Source of the DNA: Cognaticolwellia aestuarii | Lineage (GTDB): Bacteria; Pseudomonadota; Gammaproteobacteria; Enterobacterales; Alteromonadaceae | Assembly (NCBI RefSeq): GCF_002000025.1 | Contig: NZ_MUZV01000002.1 | Coordinates: forward strand, 62,001-126,000 | Length of the DNA stretch: 64,000 nt | Direction of reading: 5' to 3' | Shown here: piece by piece, positions 45,163 to 53,917 of the stretch | How the letters are laid out: every line of letters begins with the position of its first letter | How positions within the stretch are numbered: the first letter of the stretch is position 1 | Notes under the pieces: model-generated | Told to the model about the DNA's origin: nothing | Database searches by the model: none | What the model saw: the letters and a program-made list of their open reading frames with translations, nothing else | Program-made: the position numbers and the translations under genes

Positions 45163-46962
45163 ATGAACAGCGCAGATAACCTTGCACAACCCTTAGCTCA
45201 TGAAAATAATACTGAAGTTGTTTCGTTAACTGTTGGCGAGCTTGGGCATAATGTTTTAATGACGCGCGAGCAACGTATTAATGATATCAATGCTTCGTCT
45301 TGTTGGGACATGGTGATTATTGGCGGCGGTATTACCGGCGCAGGTATCTTGAAAATTGCCTGTCAAATGGGCTTAAAAGTGTTATTACTTGAGCAAAAAG
45401 ACTTTGCTTGGGGGAGCTCAAGCCGCTCTTCAAAAATGGTTCATGGTGGTTTACGTTATATGGCGCAAGGTCAGCTAGCGCTGACACGAGAGTCAGTGAC
45501 TGAACGTCAACGTTTACTTGCACAGGGTGAGCCTTTAATTAGTCGGCAAAGCTTTGTTATGAGTCATTATAAGAAAGTTTTCCCGGGTCCTTGGGTGTTT
45601 AATAGCTTGTTGTCTTGTTATGACTTTATCGCTGGTGCCAAACAACATAAATTTTGGCCTAAGTTGCCCTATCAGCTACTAGCACCTAACGTGGCAGAGC
45701 ATAGTTTACTTGGTGGTACCCAGTTTTTTGACGCTTTAACGGAAGATGCACGATTGGTGCAAAGGTTGATTCAAGAGTCTTTACATTTAAAAGGCCAAGC
45801 GCTTAACTATGCCAAAGTGACTAACCTTGCTGTCGGTGCTAAAAATAATCAAATTACCGTCCAGATGCAAGAGAATGAACAAGCGATAACACTTAATGCC
45901 AAAGTAGTGGTAAATGCTTGCGGGGCTTGGTCTAAACTACTACAAAGCACAGCTTTAAAAACAGATGTGTTAGGTTCTGATATATTGCCACCTGAGCAAA
46001 AAGAAAATAATGACACTGGTCAACAAGCTAAAAAAACAGCTTTTAGCATGCGACCGCTGCGAGGCAGTCACTTAGTGATTGCTAATTGGCGTTTACCTGT
46101 GGCCAGTGTTATTTCTATTCAGCATCCGGTCGATAAAAGGCCGGTGCAAATATACCCTTGGCAGAATGTCACCTTGGTCGGCACCACGGATGTTGAGCAT
46201 CATCAAGATATGTCGTTTGAAGCCAAAATTAGTCAAGATGAGTTTGACTATTTACTTGCAACAGTTAAGCAGCAATTTCCGGCTGCTAACATTACTCAAA
46301 ACGATATTATTTCCACTTTTGCAGGTGTAAGGCCCGTTATCAGCACAGGTGGATCGCTTGAGCCGTCAAAAGAAAAGCGTGAGCATCACATTGAACAGCA
46401 TCAAGGCGTAATTAGCGTAACCGGCGGTAAGCTAACCACCTTCAGATTGATTGCTGAGCAAGTATTAAATAAGGCCTGCCAGTATTTGGCAATGAACAAT
46501 CTTAAGCAAAAAGCCATACTGACTAAGGCACTTGAGAATGCTTGTCAGCAACCAATATTGTCGCAGGATTCTTCAAACTTATCGTCATCAATTCAACAAC
46601 ATGTGCAGCAGCAAATACAAGCCTGTTATGGCGAGTTTAGCCATGTATTTGTTAATGCCAGTGCAAAAGCCCATCTTAGCCCGATCCGCTATAGCCGACA
46701 CTTATGGGCTGAGCTGATTTGGGCTGTGCGTTTTGAGCAAGTACAACACCTTGACGATTTATTACTACGACGCACTCGACTTGGCAATGTGCTACCAGCT
46801 GGTGCACGTGAGTTATTGCCAGACATTAAAGCACTTTGTGCTCCTTATTTGTCTTGGAATGAAGCTAAGTGGCAAGCCGAAATAGCCCGATACTTATCTT
46901 TATGGCAACAGTCTTATAGTTTGCCTGATGATGAAATTACCACAGAGCAAGGCAGTTTATGA
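45163..46962 (+). CDS. GlpD-like FAD-dependent glycerol-3-phosphate dehydrogenase/oxidase
   Basis: 599 residues from ATG 45163, with GAGGA about nine bases upstream; a TTG three codons earlier sits too close to it. The FAD motif VIIGGGITGAGILKIACQMG (about 49-68), then WGSSSRSSKMVHGGLRYMAQ and a late GVRPVISTGG and SVTGGKLTTFRLIAEQ, are all DAO/GlpD signatures. A helical C-terminal domain follows. It starts 30 bases after the AGPS-like gene and overlaps the kinase gene by four bases (ATGA). Oxidation of glycerol-3-phosphate or an alkylated form to the ketone feeds the neighbouring AGPS chemistry (inference). Confidence 0.92.
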   Translation: MNSADNLAQPLAHENNTEVVSLTVGELGHNVLMTREQRINDINASSCWDMVIIGGGITGAGILKIACQMGLKVLLLEQKDFAWGSSSRSSKMVHGGLRYMAQGQLALTRESVTERQRLLAQGEPLISRQSFVMSHYKKVFPGPWVFNSLLSCYDFIAGAKQHKFWPKLPYQLLAPNVAEHSLLGGTQFFDALTEDARLVQRLIQESLHLKGQALNYAKVTNLAVGAKNNQITVQMQENEQAITLNAKVVVNACGAWSKLLQSTALKTDVLGSDILPPEQKENNDTGQQAKKTAFSMRPLRGSHLVIANWRLPVASVISIQHPVDKRPVQIYPWQNVTLVGTTDVEHHQDMSFEAKISQDEFDYLLATVKQQFPAANITQNDIISTFAGVRPVISTGGSLEPSKEKREHHIEQHQGVISVTGGKLTTFRLIAEQVLNKACQYLAMNNLKQKAILTKALENACQQPILSQDSSNLSSSIQQHVQQQIQACYGEFSHVFVNASAKAHLSPIRYSRHLWAELIWAVRFEQVQHLDDLLLRRTRLGNVLPAGARELLPDIKALCAPYLSWNEAKWQAEIARYLSLWQQSYSLPDDEITTEQGSL

Positions 46963-48590
46963 TAAATACTAGCTCATCAAAAAACGCTTCAAAAAAAAAT
47001 GCAGTAAATAAAAATCAGAATAGCGATTCTCGTGATGATTTGATCTTAACCATAGATAACGGCACACAAAGTGTGCGTGCCTTGTTATTTGATTTACATG
47101 GCAATTTAGTCGCTAAAAATCGTATTGAACTTGAAGCCTATTTTTCTGCAAATCCGGGATGGGCCGAACAAAGTGCTGATTACTTTTGGCAGATGCTAGG
47201 TGAGTGTTGCCAACAACTTTGGCAGCAAAATGAAGTCATTAACAAAGGTTATCGTGAAAAAGTTAGCGCGGTTACCATTACCACACAACGTGGCACTGTG
47301 ATTAATTTAGATAAAAATGCTAAACCGTTGCGTCCGGCTATTCTTTGGTTGGATCAACGTTTATCTAAACCCACTCAAGTTATGCCGTGGTACTGGCGAT
47401 TAGCATTTTCATTAATCGGCCAAAGTAACGTTATTGATTATTTTCGTCGCAAGGCACAAGCCAATTGGCTAGCACAATACCAACCTGAAGTTTGGCAAAA
47501 AACCGATAAGTTTTTATTACTGTCAGGTTTTTTTACACATAAATTAACTGGCCAGTTTAAAGATTCGATCGGCAGTATTGTGGGTTATCTGCCGTTTGAT
47601 TACAAAAAGCAGGCCTGGGCAAAAGCTTGGGATTGGAAATGGCATGCTTTGCCCGTAAAAAGATCTATGTTGCCTACGTTAGTTAAGCCAGGTGAAAAGC
47701 TTGGGCATATCACTGCGGCGGCGGCTAAACATACCGGTATACCTGTCGGCACAAGTCTAATCGCCTCGGCCTCGGATAAAGCTTGTGAAGTGTTGGGCTC
47801 AGGTTGTATTAGCCCAGAGACTGCTAGTTTAAGTTATGGCACTACCGCAACCATTAATACTAACAATGTTAATTATGTCGAGCCACAAGCGTTTATTCCA
47901 CCTTATCCTTCAGCTATACCAGATAATTTCAATAGTGAGGTGATGATCTATCGCGGCTTTTGGATGGTCAATTGGTTTAAACAAGAGTTTGGTCAAAATG
48001 AGATAGATAAAGCGCAAGTGTTAGGGGTCAGCGCTGAGAGTTTATTTGATCAACTCGTTGCCCAAGTGCCGCCAGGCTCAATGGGGCTGATGCTCCAACC
48101 TTATTGGTCACCGGGTTTAAAAAACTTAGAAGCAAAAGGCGCAATTATTGGTTTTGGTGATGTGCATACTCGCGCCCATATTTATCGCTCTATTTTAGAA
48201 GGGTTAGCGTACGCGTTACGAGAAGGTAAAGAAAGCTTAGAGAAGCGACAAAAGTGTAAAATTACCCGTTTAATTGTTTCTGGTGGCGGCTCACAATCGG
48301 ATGCCGCTTTACAATTAACGGCTGACATTTTTAATTTACCGGCTCATCGTCCACATACCTTTGAAACTTCAGGCTTAGGTGCTGCTATTAATGCCGCAGT
48401 TGGGCAGGGCTATTTTGATAGTTATCAACAAGCAACCGCGGCAATGACTCGTATTGAGCAGAGCTTTTTACCTAATCAAACTAATGTGCAGTTGTATAAC
48501 AAATTGTATCAGCAAGTGTATCGAAAAATGTATCGACAATTAAAACCTATTTACCAAAGTATTAAAAAAATAACCGGTTATCCAGAATAA
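46959..48590 (+). CDS. FGGY-family carbohydrate (glycerol-type) kinase
   Basis: 543 residues. A Lys/Asn-rich start (about 1-25) precedes the ATPase fold: LTIDNGTQSVRALLFDLHGN near 30-50, the phosphate loop SYGTTATINT near 295, and the C-terminal IVSGGGSQSDAALQLTADIF and ETSGLGAAINAA elements of FGGY kinases. Its start overlaps the GlpD-like gene (ATGA), so translation is coupled. Glycerol kinase activity would fit the pathway, but the sequence differs from GlpK and the substrate may be another polyol or a glycerol ether. Confidence 0.9.
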   Translation: MINTSSSKNASKKNAVNKNQNSDSRDDLILTIDNGTQSVRALLFDLHGNLVAKNRIELEAYFSANPGWAEQSADYFWQMLGECCQQLWQQNEVINKGYREKVSAVTITTQRGTVINLDKNAKPLRPAILWLDQRLSKPTQVMPWYWRLAFSLIGQSNVIDYFRRKAQANWLAQYQPEVWQKTDKFLLLSGFFTHKLTGQFKDSIGSIVGYLPFDYKKQAWAKAWDWKWHALPVKRSMLPTLVKPGEKLGHITAAAAKHTGIPVGTSLIASASDKACEVLGSGCISPETASLSYGTTATINTNNVNYVEPQAFIPPYPSAIPDNFNSEVMIYRGFWMVNWFKQEFGQNEIDKAQVLGVSAESLFDQLVAQVPPGSMGLMLQPYWSPGLKNLEAKGAIIGFGDVHTRAHIYRSILEGLAYALREGKESLEKRQKCKITRLIVSGGGSQSDAALQLTADIFNLPAHRPHTFETSGLGAAINAAVGQGYFDSYQQATAAMTRIEQSFLPNQTNVQLYNKLYQQVYRKMYRQLKPIYQSIKKITGYPE

Positions 48591-48718
48591 TACAAATAAA
48601 TTATTTTATTGGTAAGGTATTGATAAATTGTCATAAATAAAACTTATCATGCCATAAGCATTAAAGTGAGTCGTAAAAATGATAACAACAATTAAATATG
48701 AGTAGGAAGGACCTTAAT

Positions 48719-51067
48719 ATGAGTTATACCCGTCGTAAATTTATTAAAACCATAGCCGTTAGTGCCGGCGTAGTCGTGACCTCAAGCTTAGTTGGTTGTG
48801 GTGGCTCAGATAAGAAAGCTGCTGTGGTTACGCCTGAGCCAACAGAGCCGAGTATTTTAGATGGTAGTCAATATTTTCCTCAATCTGTGGTATCCGGCGA
48901 CCCTAAAGCTGACTCGGTTATATTATGGACCCGTGTTGATGATGGCTCAGGTGCTGATACTTCACTTATGCTGCAAGTGGCAAATGACGAAGCGTTTGCC
49001 AATTTAGTGGTTGAAGAAAGCTTTGATGCACTAGCTGCCTCCGATCATTGTTTAAAAATTCGGGTCACTGCACTCGAAGCTGGGCAACACTACTACTATC
49101 GTTTTATTTATCAAAGTGGTGGTAAAAATTATACTAGCCGAACTGGGCGAACCAAAACGGCTGCTGCTATAGATAGTGATAGTAAAGTAAAATTTGCTTA
49201 TGTTTCATGCCAAGATTATATCGGCCGTTATTTTAATAACTATTTATCACTGCTTGATAATGACGATTTAGATTTTGTCGTACATTTAGGTGACTATATT
49301 TATGAAACTACCGGTGATGCATTATTTCAATCAGTAGGTGGTGCTCGTACTATCGAGTTTACCGACCAAGCAGGGGCGCTTACTTTAGGGGTCGGTGATA
49401 ACAAAAGCCAAGCAGCGAACAGCTTAGATAATTATCGTCAACTTTATAAAACCTATCGCACAGATGAATTATTACAACGGGTGCACGAACGTTTTCCAAT
49501 GATAGCTATATGGGATGATCATGAGTTTTCCGATGATAGTTGGGGGGACCGAGCTACTTACTTAGATGGTGCTGGCGATGAGCAGCAGACTCAACGCAAG
49601 AAAAATTCAGAAATGGCTTATTTTGAATATATGCCTATTGATCATGAACAAGTACATAGCGCTGCCGAATTAGCAGCAGGTACGTTGGCTATTACTGATG
49701 AACACTTGTTCCCTAATACCCGTATTTATCGAGACTTTCAATTTGGTCAGCATTTGCATTTAGCCATGACAGATTTTCGTACCAATCGTCCAGATCATAT
49801 TCTGCCTGAAGATGCTTTTCCGGCAACTGTTGCGATGGACCAAGCAACATTAACTGGATTTTTATTGGGCACAGGCATGGCACAGGCTCAGGTTGAGGGT
49901 ATTGTTAGCCAAATGTCACCTTATATTGATATTGATAATGCAGCGTTTGCGCCGTACAAAGCGACGTTTTTAGAAATTTTTACTGGTCTTTATATGCAAG
50001 AGTTACTTGCACGAGTTGAAATAACACAAACTGAAGCACTTGCACAAGCACAGCAACGTGCGGTGGCCGCAATACAAGGTAATTTAACCACAAGTTACTT
50101 GAATCAAGTGTTGAGTAGCGCAAAAGCAAGTTTGCCTAGCGAGCATCCGATCCAAATGCTACCGGCATTACCCGAGGTTGGAGTTGCACAAGGCCTCGCT
50201 TTTTATACCATGGGGAAAACTTCATTATTTAATTTTATTGGTAGCCGTTATCTTGTGGTTAAAGATACCTATGATCTATATGCGGGGTATTTAGAGTATG
50301 TGGCTAACTTACAAGGGACTTCAGTGCAAAGTGGCTTTGACGCAGCGCAAACCGAATGGCTTGGACAAACCTTCGCCACCTCAACTAGCACATGGAAAAT
50401 GCTAGGTAGTTCTGTGTCGTTTTCACCGTTGATTTTTGATTTATCAGCAAATCGAGCTGATACCGGCATAAGCTTGCTCGAAGAAGTATTGAACTCTGAT
50501 GCACTTCCTGCAACTTTAAAACAACGGTTTTATCTAGAAGCCGATCAATGGGATGGTTTTCCGCAATTTAAATCCTCGTTTGTTGATAACGTTATGAGCC
50601 AGTTTGGTGTGATCAGCTTAGGCGGTGACATTCACAGTAGTTATGTCACTGAGCATAAAGCCAATAATGTTACTGGTAAAAAGTCGTTTAACTTTACTAC
50701 GTCATCGGTATCGTCAGGAACTTTTGGCTCATTTTTAGAAAATGGTATGCAGCAAATATTCTCACAATTGGGCGAGGTACCTGAAGCACTTAGCGGTTTA
50801 CCGTTCTACTTTGATCCGTTAGTGCGCAGTGCAACCAAACGTGATGATATAACTGATGACATGGTTTTTTCTCGGATGTGGGAACATGGCGTTGCTATTG
50901 TTGAAGTTGATGCTGAACAGGTATTAGTTAGCTTTCATAACACGGGTAGTGAATTTCATAACATGGATACGGTGACTCGTAACTACTACCATGATGCTGA
51001 TAACTTTCTCTCAAAAGTTCGCCTATATCAATTTAAAATCAACGACGGGGTATTAACACAGCTATAG
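48719..51067 (+). CDS. PhoD-type alkaline phosphatase/phosphodiesterase
   Basis: 782 residues from ATG 48719, with GGAAGGA upstream. It has a twin-arginine signal (RRKFIKTIAVSAG) leading to a lipobox-like LVGC (Cys 23). The metallophosphatase core shows SCQDYIGRYFNNY and HLGDYIYE, IAIWDDHEFSDDSWG and SLGGDIHSSYV, the PhoD ligand motifs for iron and calcium. It is much longer than typical PhoD (500-600) because of a helical insert (about 365-520). It lies 128 bases after the kinase gene and may share its regulation. Release of phosphate from phosphodiesters such as phospholipid headgroups would fit. Confidence 0.88.
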   Translation: MSYTRRKFIKTIAVSAGVVVTSSLVGCGGSDKKAAVVTPEPTEPSILDGSQYFPQSVVSGDPKADSVILWTRVDDGSGADTSLMLQVANDEAFANLVVEESFDALAASDHCLKIRVTALEAGQHYYYRFIYQSGGKNYTSRTGRTKTAAAIDSDSKVKFAYVSCQDYIGRYFNNYLSLLDNDDLDFVVHLGDYIYETTGDALFQSVGGARTIEFTDQAGALTLGVGDNKSQAANSLDNYRQLYKTYRTDELLQRVHERFPMIAIWDDHEFSDDSWGDRATYLDGAGDEQQTQRKKNSEMAYFEYMPIDHEQVHSAAELAAGTLAITDEHLFPNTRIYRDFQFGQHLHLAMTDFRTNRPDHILPEDAFPATVAMDQATLTGFLLGTGMAQAQVEGIVSQMSPYIDIDNAAFAPYKATFLEIFTGLYMQELLARVEITQTEALAQAQQRAVAAIQGNLTTSYLNQVLSSAKASLPSEHPIQMLPALPEVGVAQGLAFYTMGKTSLFNFIGSRYLVVKDTYDLYAGYLEYVANLQGTSVQSGFDAAQTEWLGQTFATSTSTWKMLGSSVSFSPLIFDLSANRADTGISLLEEVLNSDALPATLKQRFYLEADQWDGFPQFKSSFVDNVMSQFGVISLGGDIHSSYVTEHKANNVTGKKSFNFTTSSVSSGTFGSFLENGMQQIFSQLGEVPEALSGLPFYFDPLVRSATKRDDITDDMVFSRMWEHGVAIVEVDAEQVLVSFHNTGSEFHNMDTVTRNYYHDADNFLSKVRLYQFKINDGVLTQL

Positions 51068-51092
51068 CCTTTTAACTTTTGATATAATAAAT

Positions 51093-51120
51093 AAAAAGTT
51101 CGCATCTGCGAACTTTTTTT
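51093..51120 (+). terminator. Rho-independent terminator of the phoD-like gene
   Basis: AAAAAGTTCGC and GCGAACTTTTT form an 11-bp stem (loop ATCT), followed by a run of T, 25 bases after the stop codon. Confidence 0.95.
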
Positions 51121-51472
51121 GATCTAACTAATTAAAAAATATCAGCAAGAAGTTAAGCTAGCAAATAGTGTATAAATTAACGCAATAAATAGCGTAATGA
51201 TTTTAGTACTTAGTAATTTAAATTCAAAAAAAAGTGTTTAAAAATCAATCTGTTGGTTGTTTTTTGAGCGTCTGTATGTTTAACACATTATGAGGCGTTA
51301 GTTATTGCTACTTTCCTTTTCTTTTTATAAACAACGACTTGTGGTTTTGGCCTTTTTTTTGCATACTGCGTGGCAGGTGTTATAGGTTACTAATTTATAG
51401 GTAATATATTTTAAGCCTTCGAACACAATTTTAGTTAATTTATGCCTTTGTAATAAGAATTAAGGATGTATC
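51121..51472. other. Intergenic region before a PEP-CTERM gene
   Basis: 352 AT-rich bases with nothing recognisable beyond the AAGGATG ribosome-binding site at its end. Confidence 0.5.
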
Positions 51473-52063
51473 ATGTTAAAGAAAGCATTTACTACAGCAA
51501 TACTACTGTGCGTTAGTTTATCAATGACGTTATCTATGTCGGCCAACGCAACATTAATAAATGGAATTAATGGTAGTTTTGATGTGTTTGGAATAGGAAA
51601 TACCACTTTAAACGCTTCTGGGGAAGTTGTTGAAATCGACTTTTCGTTGAACAATTTTGGTTTACGACCTTTCATTATTACAGGTGATTACCTGAATTAT
51701 TTTGATATTAATACCATTTTTACGGTTAAAACCCCTCTACTTTTAAATGATATTGTTGGTAACGTCTTATGGACAGTAGAAGGTTTTAATTTTACCGGCT
51801 CTTCAATTCGCGGTAACGCTACAGTTGGTGGTTCAACAGGGGTATACATTATTGGTAATGTTTCGCACCCTGATTTTTTAACCACAGAAACTGAGTGGTT
51901 TTTTTCTACTCAAGGGCTCGTAAATAATGCAAAAACTGTGAAAAGCTTCTCTTCAACTATAACTTCTCCTGCACCAAGTCAAGTACCTGAACCAGGCACT
52001 TTGGCTTTACTTGGCCTAGGGTTAATTTCTTTTGGTTTTAGCCGTAATAAAAAAGCTGCATAA
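51473..52063 (+). CDS. PEP-CTERM exported protein
   Basis: 196 residues with a signal peptide (MLKKAFTTAILLCVSLSMTL, cleavage near SANAT) and a beta-rich mature part (ITGDYLNYFDINTIFTVKTP, VEGFNFTGSSIRGNATVGG). The C terminus VPEPGTLALLGLGLISFGF plus RNKKAA is a textbook PEP-CTERM signal, slightly different from the two proteins at 18306 and 21510. A separate transcription unit with its own terminator. Function unknown. Confidence 0.87.
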   Translation: MLKKAFTTAILLCVSLSMTLSMSANATLINGINGSFDVFGIGNTTLNASGEVVEIDFSLNNFGLRPFIITGDYLNYFDINTIFTVKTPLLLNDIVGNVLWTVEGFNFTGSSIRGNATVGGSTGVYIIGNVSHPDFLTTETEWFFSTQGLVNNAKTVKSFSSTITSPAPSQVPEPGTLALLGLGLISFGFSRNKKAA

Positions 52064-52112
52064 TATATTGTAGATTTATTTACCTGCGGTGATTAATACC
52101 GCTGTTATCAAG

Positions 52113-52145
52113 AGCACTATATTTTTTATAGTGCTTTTTTTATAT
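52113..52145 (+). terminator. Rho-independent terminator of the PEP-CTERM gene
   Basis: AGCACTATA (52113-52121) pairs with TATAGTGCT (52127-52135) and is followed by TTTTTTTATA. Confidence 0.9.
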
Positions 52146-52322
52146 CTATGTTCTATCCAGATATGTGGTTACACATTTAGGACTTTAAAATGAAAAACTT
52201 AATTCTTTAATGGTTCAAAATAAACCGTTCAGTGCGTTATCATTCTTGCTTGCATTTATCATGGGTGGCATAGTTAATAGCTGATTTTAGCCAGCACATT
52301 ATTTTAGCTATAGAAGGAAGTT

Positions 52323-52796
52323 ATGAGTCGTTTTTTATTTCTATTATTAAATATTCTAGCTTTTAAAGCTGCTGCATGTTCATTTGCTCCAGCGTTTGAT
52401 GAGTTTGTAATATCGGAAAACTCATCTGGTAAAGTTACTACACCAACTTTTAGAGTTGATTCAATTCACAGAGGAACAGATGATGGAAATCATGGTTCAT
52501 GCTCTGATGTGGGCTTTATCAATTTAACACTTGAGGCTTTACCTTCACATGAACAAGGTTATATTTTTAAAATTGTTGAAGGTAAATTTGAGGATCAACT
52601 CTTTTACGAATCTCCTGTCGTTCCATCGAAGTTTATGGAAAATGAAAAGCTATTTAGCTTTCTTTGGTTAGATGGGAGTAATAAAGAACAAGAGCCTATA
52701 AATATCACTGTTCAGATTATAGCTGTATCTCGTTCTGGTAATAAAAGTGAACCTCAACGATTAAAAATAACTCACCCAGGTATACAAAAACCTTGA
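52323..52796 (+). CDS. Secreted protein of unknown function
   Basis: 157 residues with a signal peptide (MSRFLFLLLNILAFKAAAC, cleavage near residue 19). The mature part is beta-rich (TPTFRVDSIHRG, INITVQIIAVSRSGNKSEPQ) and could be an immunoglobulin- or fibronectin-like fold. Two cysteines (19 and about 60) may form a disulfide. GAAGGAAG precedes the ATG. No family was recognised. Confidence 0.7.
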   Translation: MSRFLFLLLNILAFKAAACSFAPAFDEFVISENSSGKVTTPTFRVDSIHRGTDDGNHGSCSDVGFINLTLEALPSHEQGYIFKIVEGKFEDQLFYESPVVPSKFMENEKLFSFLWLDGSNKEQEPINITVQIIAVSRSGNKSEPQRLKITHPGIQKP

Positions 52797-53011
52797 TGGA
52801 AGGTTTGGCAGCAAAGCATAACCAACAAGTGACTATGGTAATTTTCCATATAAAACCTAATTTAGAGCATGTGTTACTACATTGAAACTAACATCGGCTT
52901 TGTGGCATATATGTCATTATCAGGCAATCTCATTTAGTGATTGGTACCTTAAACATTATGTGTAACTAGCTAAATTAAATAGGGTGTTTATTCAATTTCA
53001 GGAGCTATAAC

Positions 53012-53551
53012 ATGTTAGATAAAGTTAATACGGGTCTTATTGTTGTTGATATTCAGGGAAAGCTCGCTAGCTTAGTTTATGATAGCGAGGTTTTAATTGC
53101 GAATTGTGAAAAGCTGATTAAGGGAGCGCAAGCACTAAAGTTACCCATTATTTGTCTTGAGCAAAACCCTGAAAAGCTTGGCGGTACTGTTAATAAAATA
53201 AGCTCGCTGTTAAGCAGTATTAACCCAATTACTAAATTTACATTTAATGGCTGCGATGAGGCTAATTTTATCGCTGCGGTTAAAGCTGAAAATGTTGATA
53301 CCTGGCTAGTTTGTGGTATTGAGGCGCATATTTGTGCATATCAAACTGCACTTGGCTTATCTGAGTGTGGTTATAGCGTACAGCTAGTTAGCGATTGCGT
53401 ATCTTCGCGCACCTTGGCTAACAAGCAACTTGGCATAAGTCGATTGATGAATAAAAATATTGATATTACTGGCTTAGAAATGTGCCTGTATGAGTTAGTG
53501 GCAGATTGCAGAGCTGCTGAATTTAAAGCAATACTGCGTTTAATTCGCTAG
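53012..53551 (+). CDS. Isochorismatase-family hydrolase (YcaC-like)
   Basis: 179 residues. The catalytic triad positions of cysteine hydrolases are visible: Asp in VVDIQ (near 13), Lys in ITKFTFN (near 75) and Cys in CGIEAHICAYQTA (near 108). The cis-peptide-type GIEAH segment is typical. AGGAG precedes the ATG. Relatives act on amides or N-carbamoyl compounds; the substrate is unknown. It stands alone. Confidence 0.88.
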   Translation: MLDKVNTGLIVVDIQGKLASLVYDSEVLIANCEKLIKGAQALKLPIICLEQNPEKLGGTVNKISSLLSSINPITKFTFNGCDEANFIAAVKAENVDTWLVCGIEAHICAYQTALGLSECGYSVQLVSDCVSSRTLANKQLGISRLMNKNIDITGLEMCLYELVADCRAAEFKAILRLIR

Positions 53552-53917
53552 TTCAGGCTTTTAACTCTTCGCCTGAAAATGCTCAATATGTTGGATAATT
53601 TCGCTCTGCTTTAGTTCTTTATTTAGCATAGACAAATGAACCTAGTGATGAAAAAAGTCATTATTTCCCTTCAAGTGCGCTGAGTCTTATTTTAGATCAT
53701 TTTGTTTAAGTGCTGATTATTGGTGATATTGATGTTTTTCTATCAAGCGTTAAGGCATGTGGCATTAGCAGGGTTTGTTTTAATTATTAGCGGTAAGTGA
53801 AAGCTTAGAATCTTTAGAACAGTAAAAGGTATTGTTCAAAGCACAAAGATGATCTGCTTGCTAAGTTAGCGCTGTCGGTTATTGTAATTAACAGCGCTTT
53901 TTTACTTTAATATTACT
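53552..53917. other. Non-coding gap between convergent genes
   Basis: 366 bases with no supported gene. A plus-strand terminator at 53868-53904 near its end serves as boundary to the iron operon. Confidence 0.55.
53868..53904 (+). terminator. Rho-independent terminator
   Basis: AGCGCTGT (53868-53875) pairs with ACAGCGCT (53891-53898), followed by TTTTT. It lies 316 bases after the isochorismatase stop. Confidence 0.75.
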
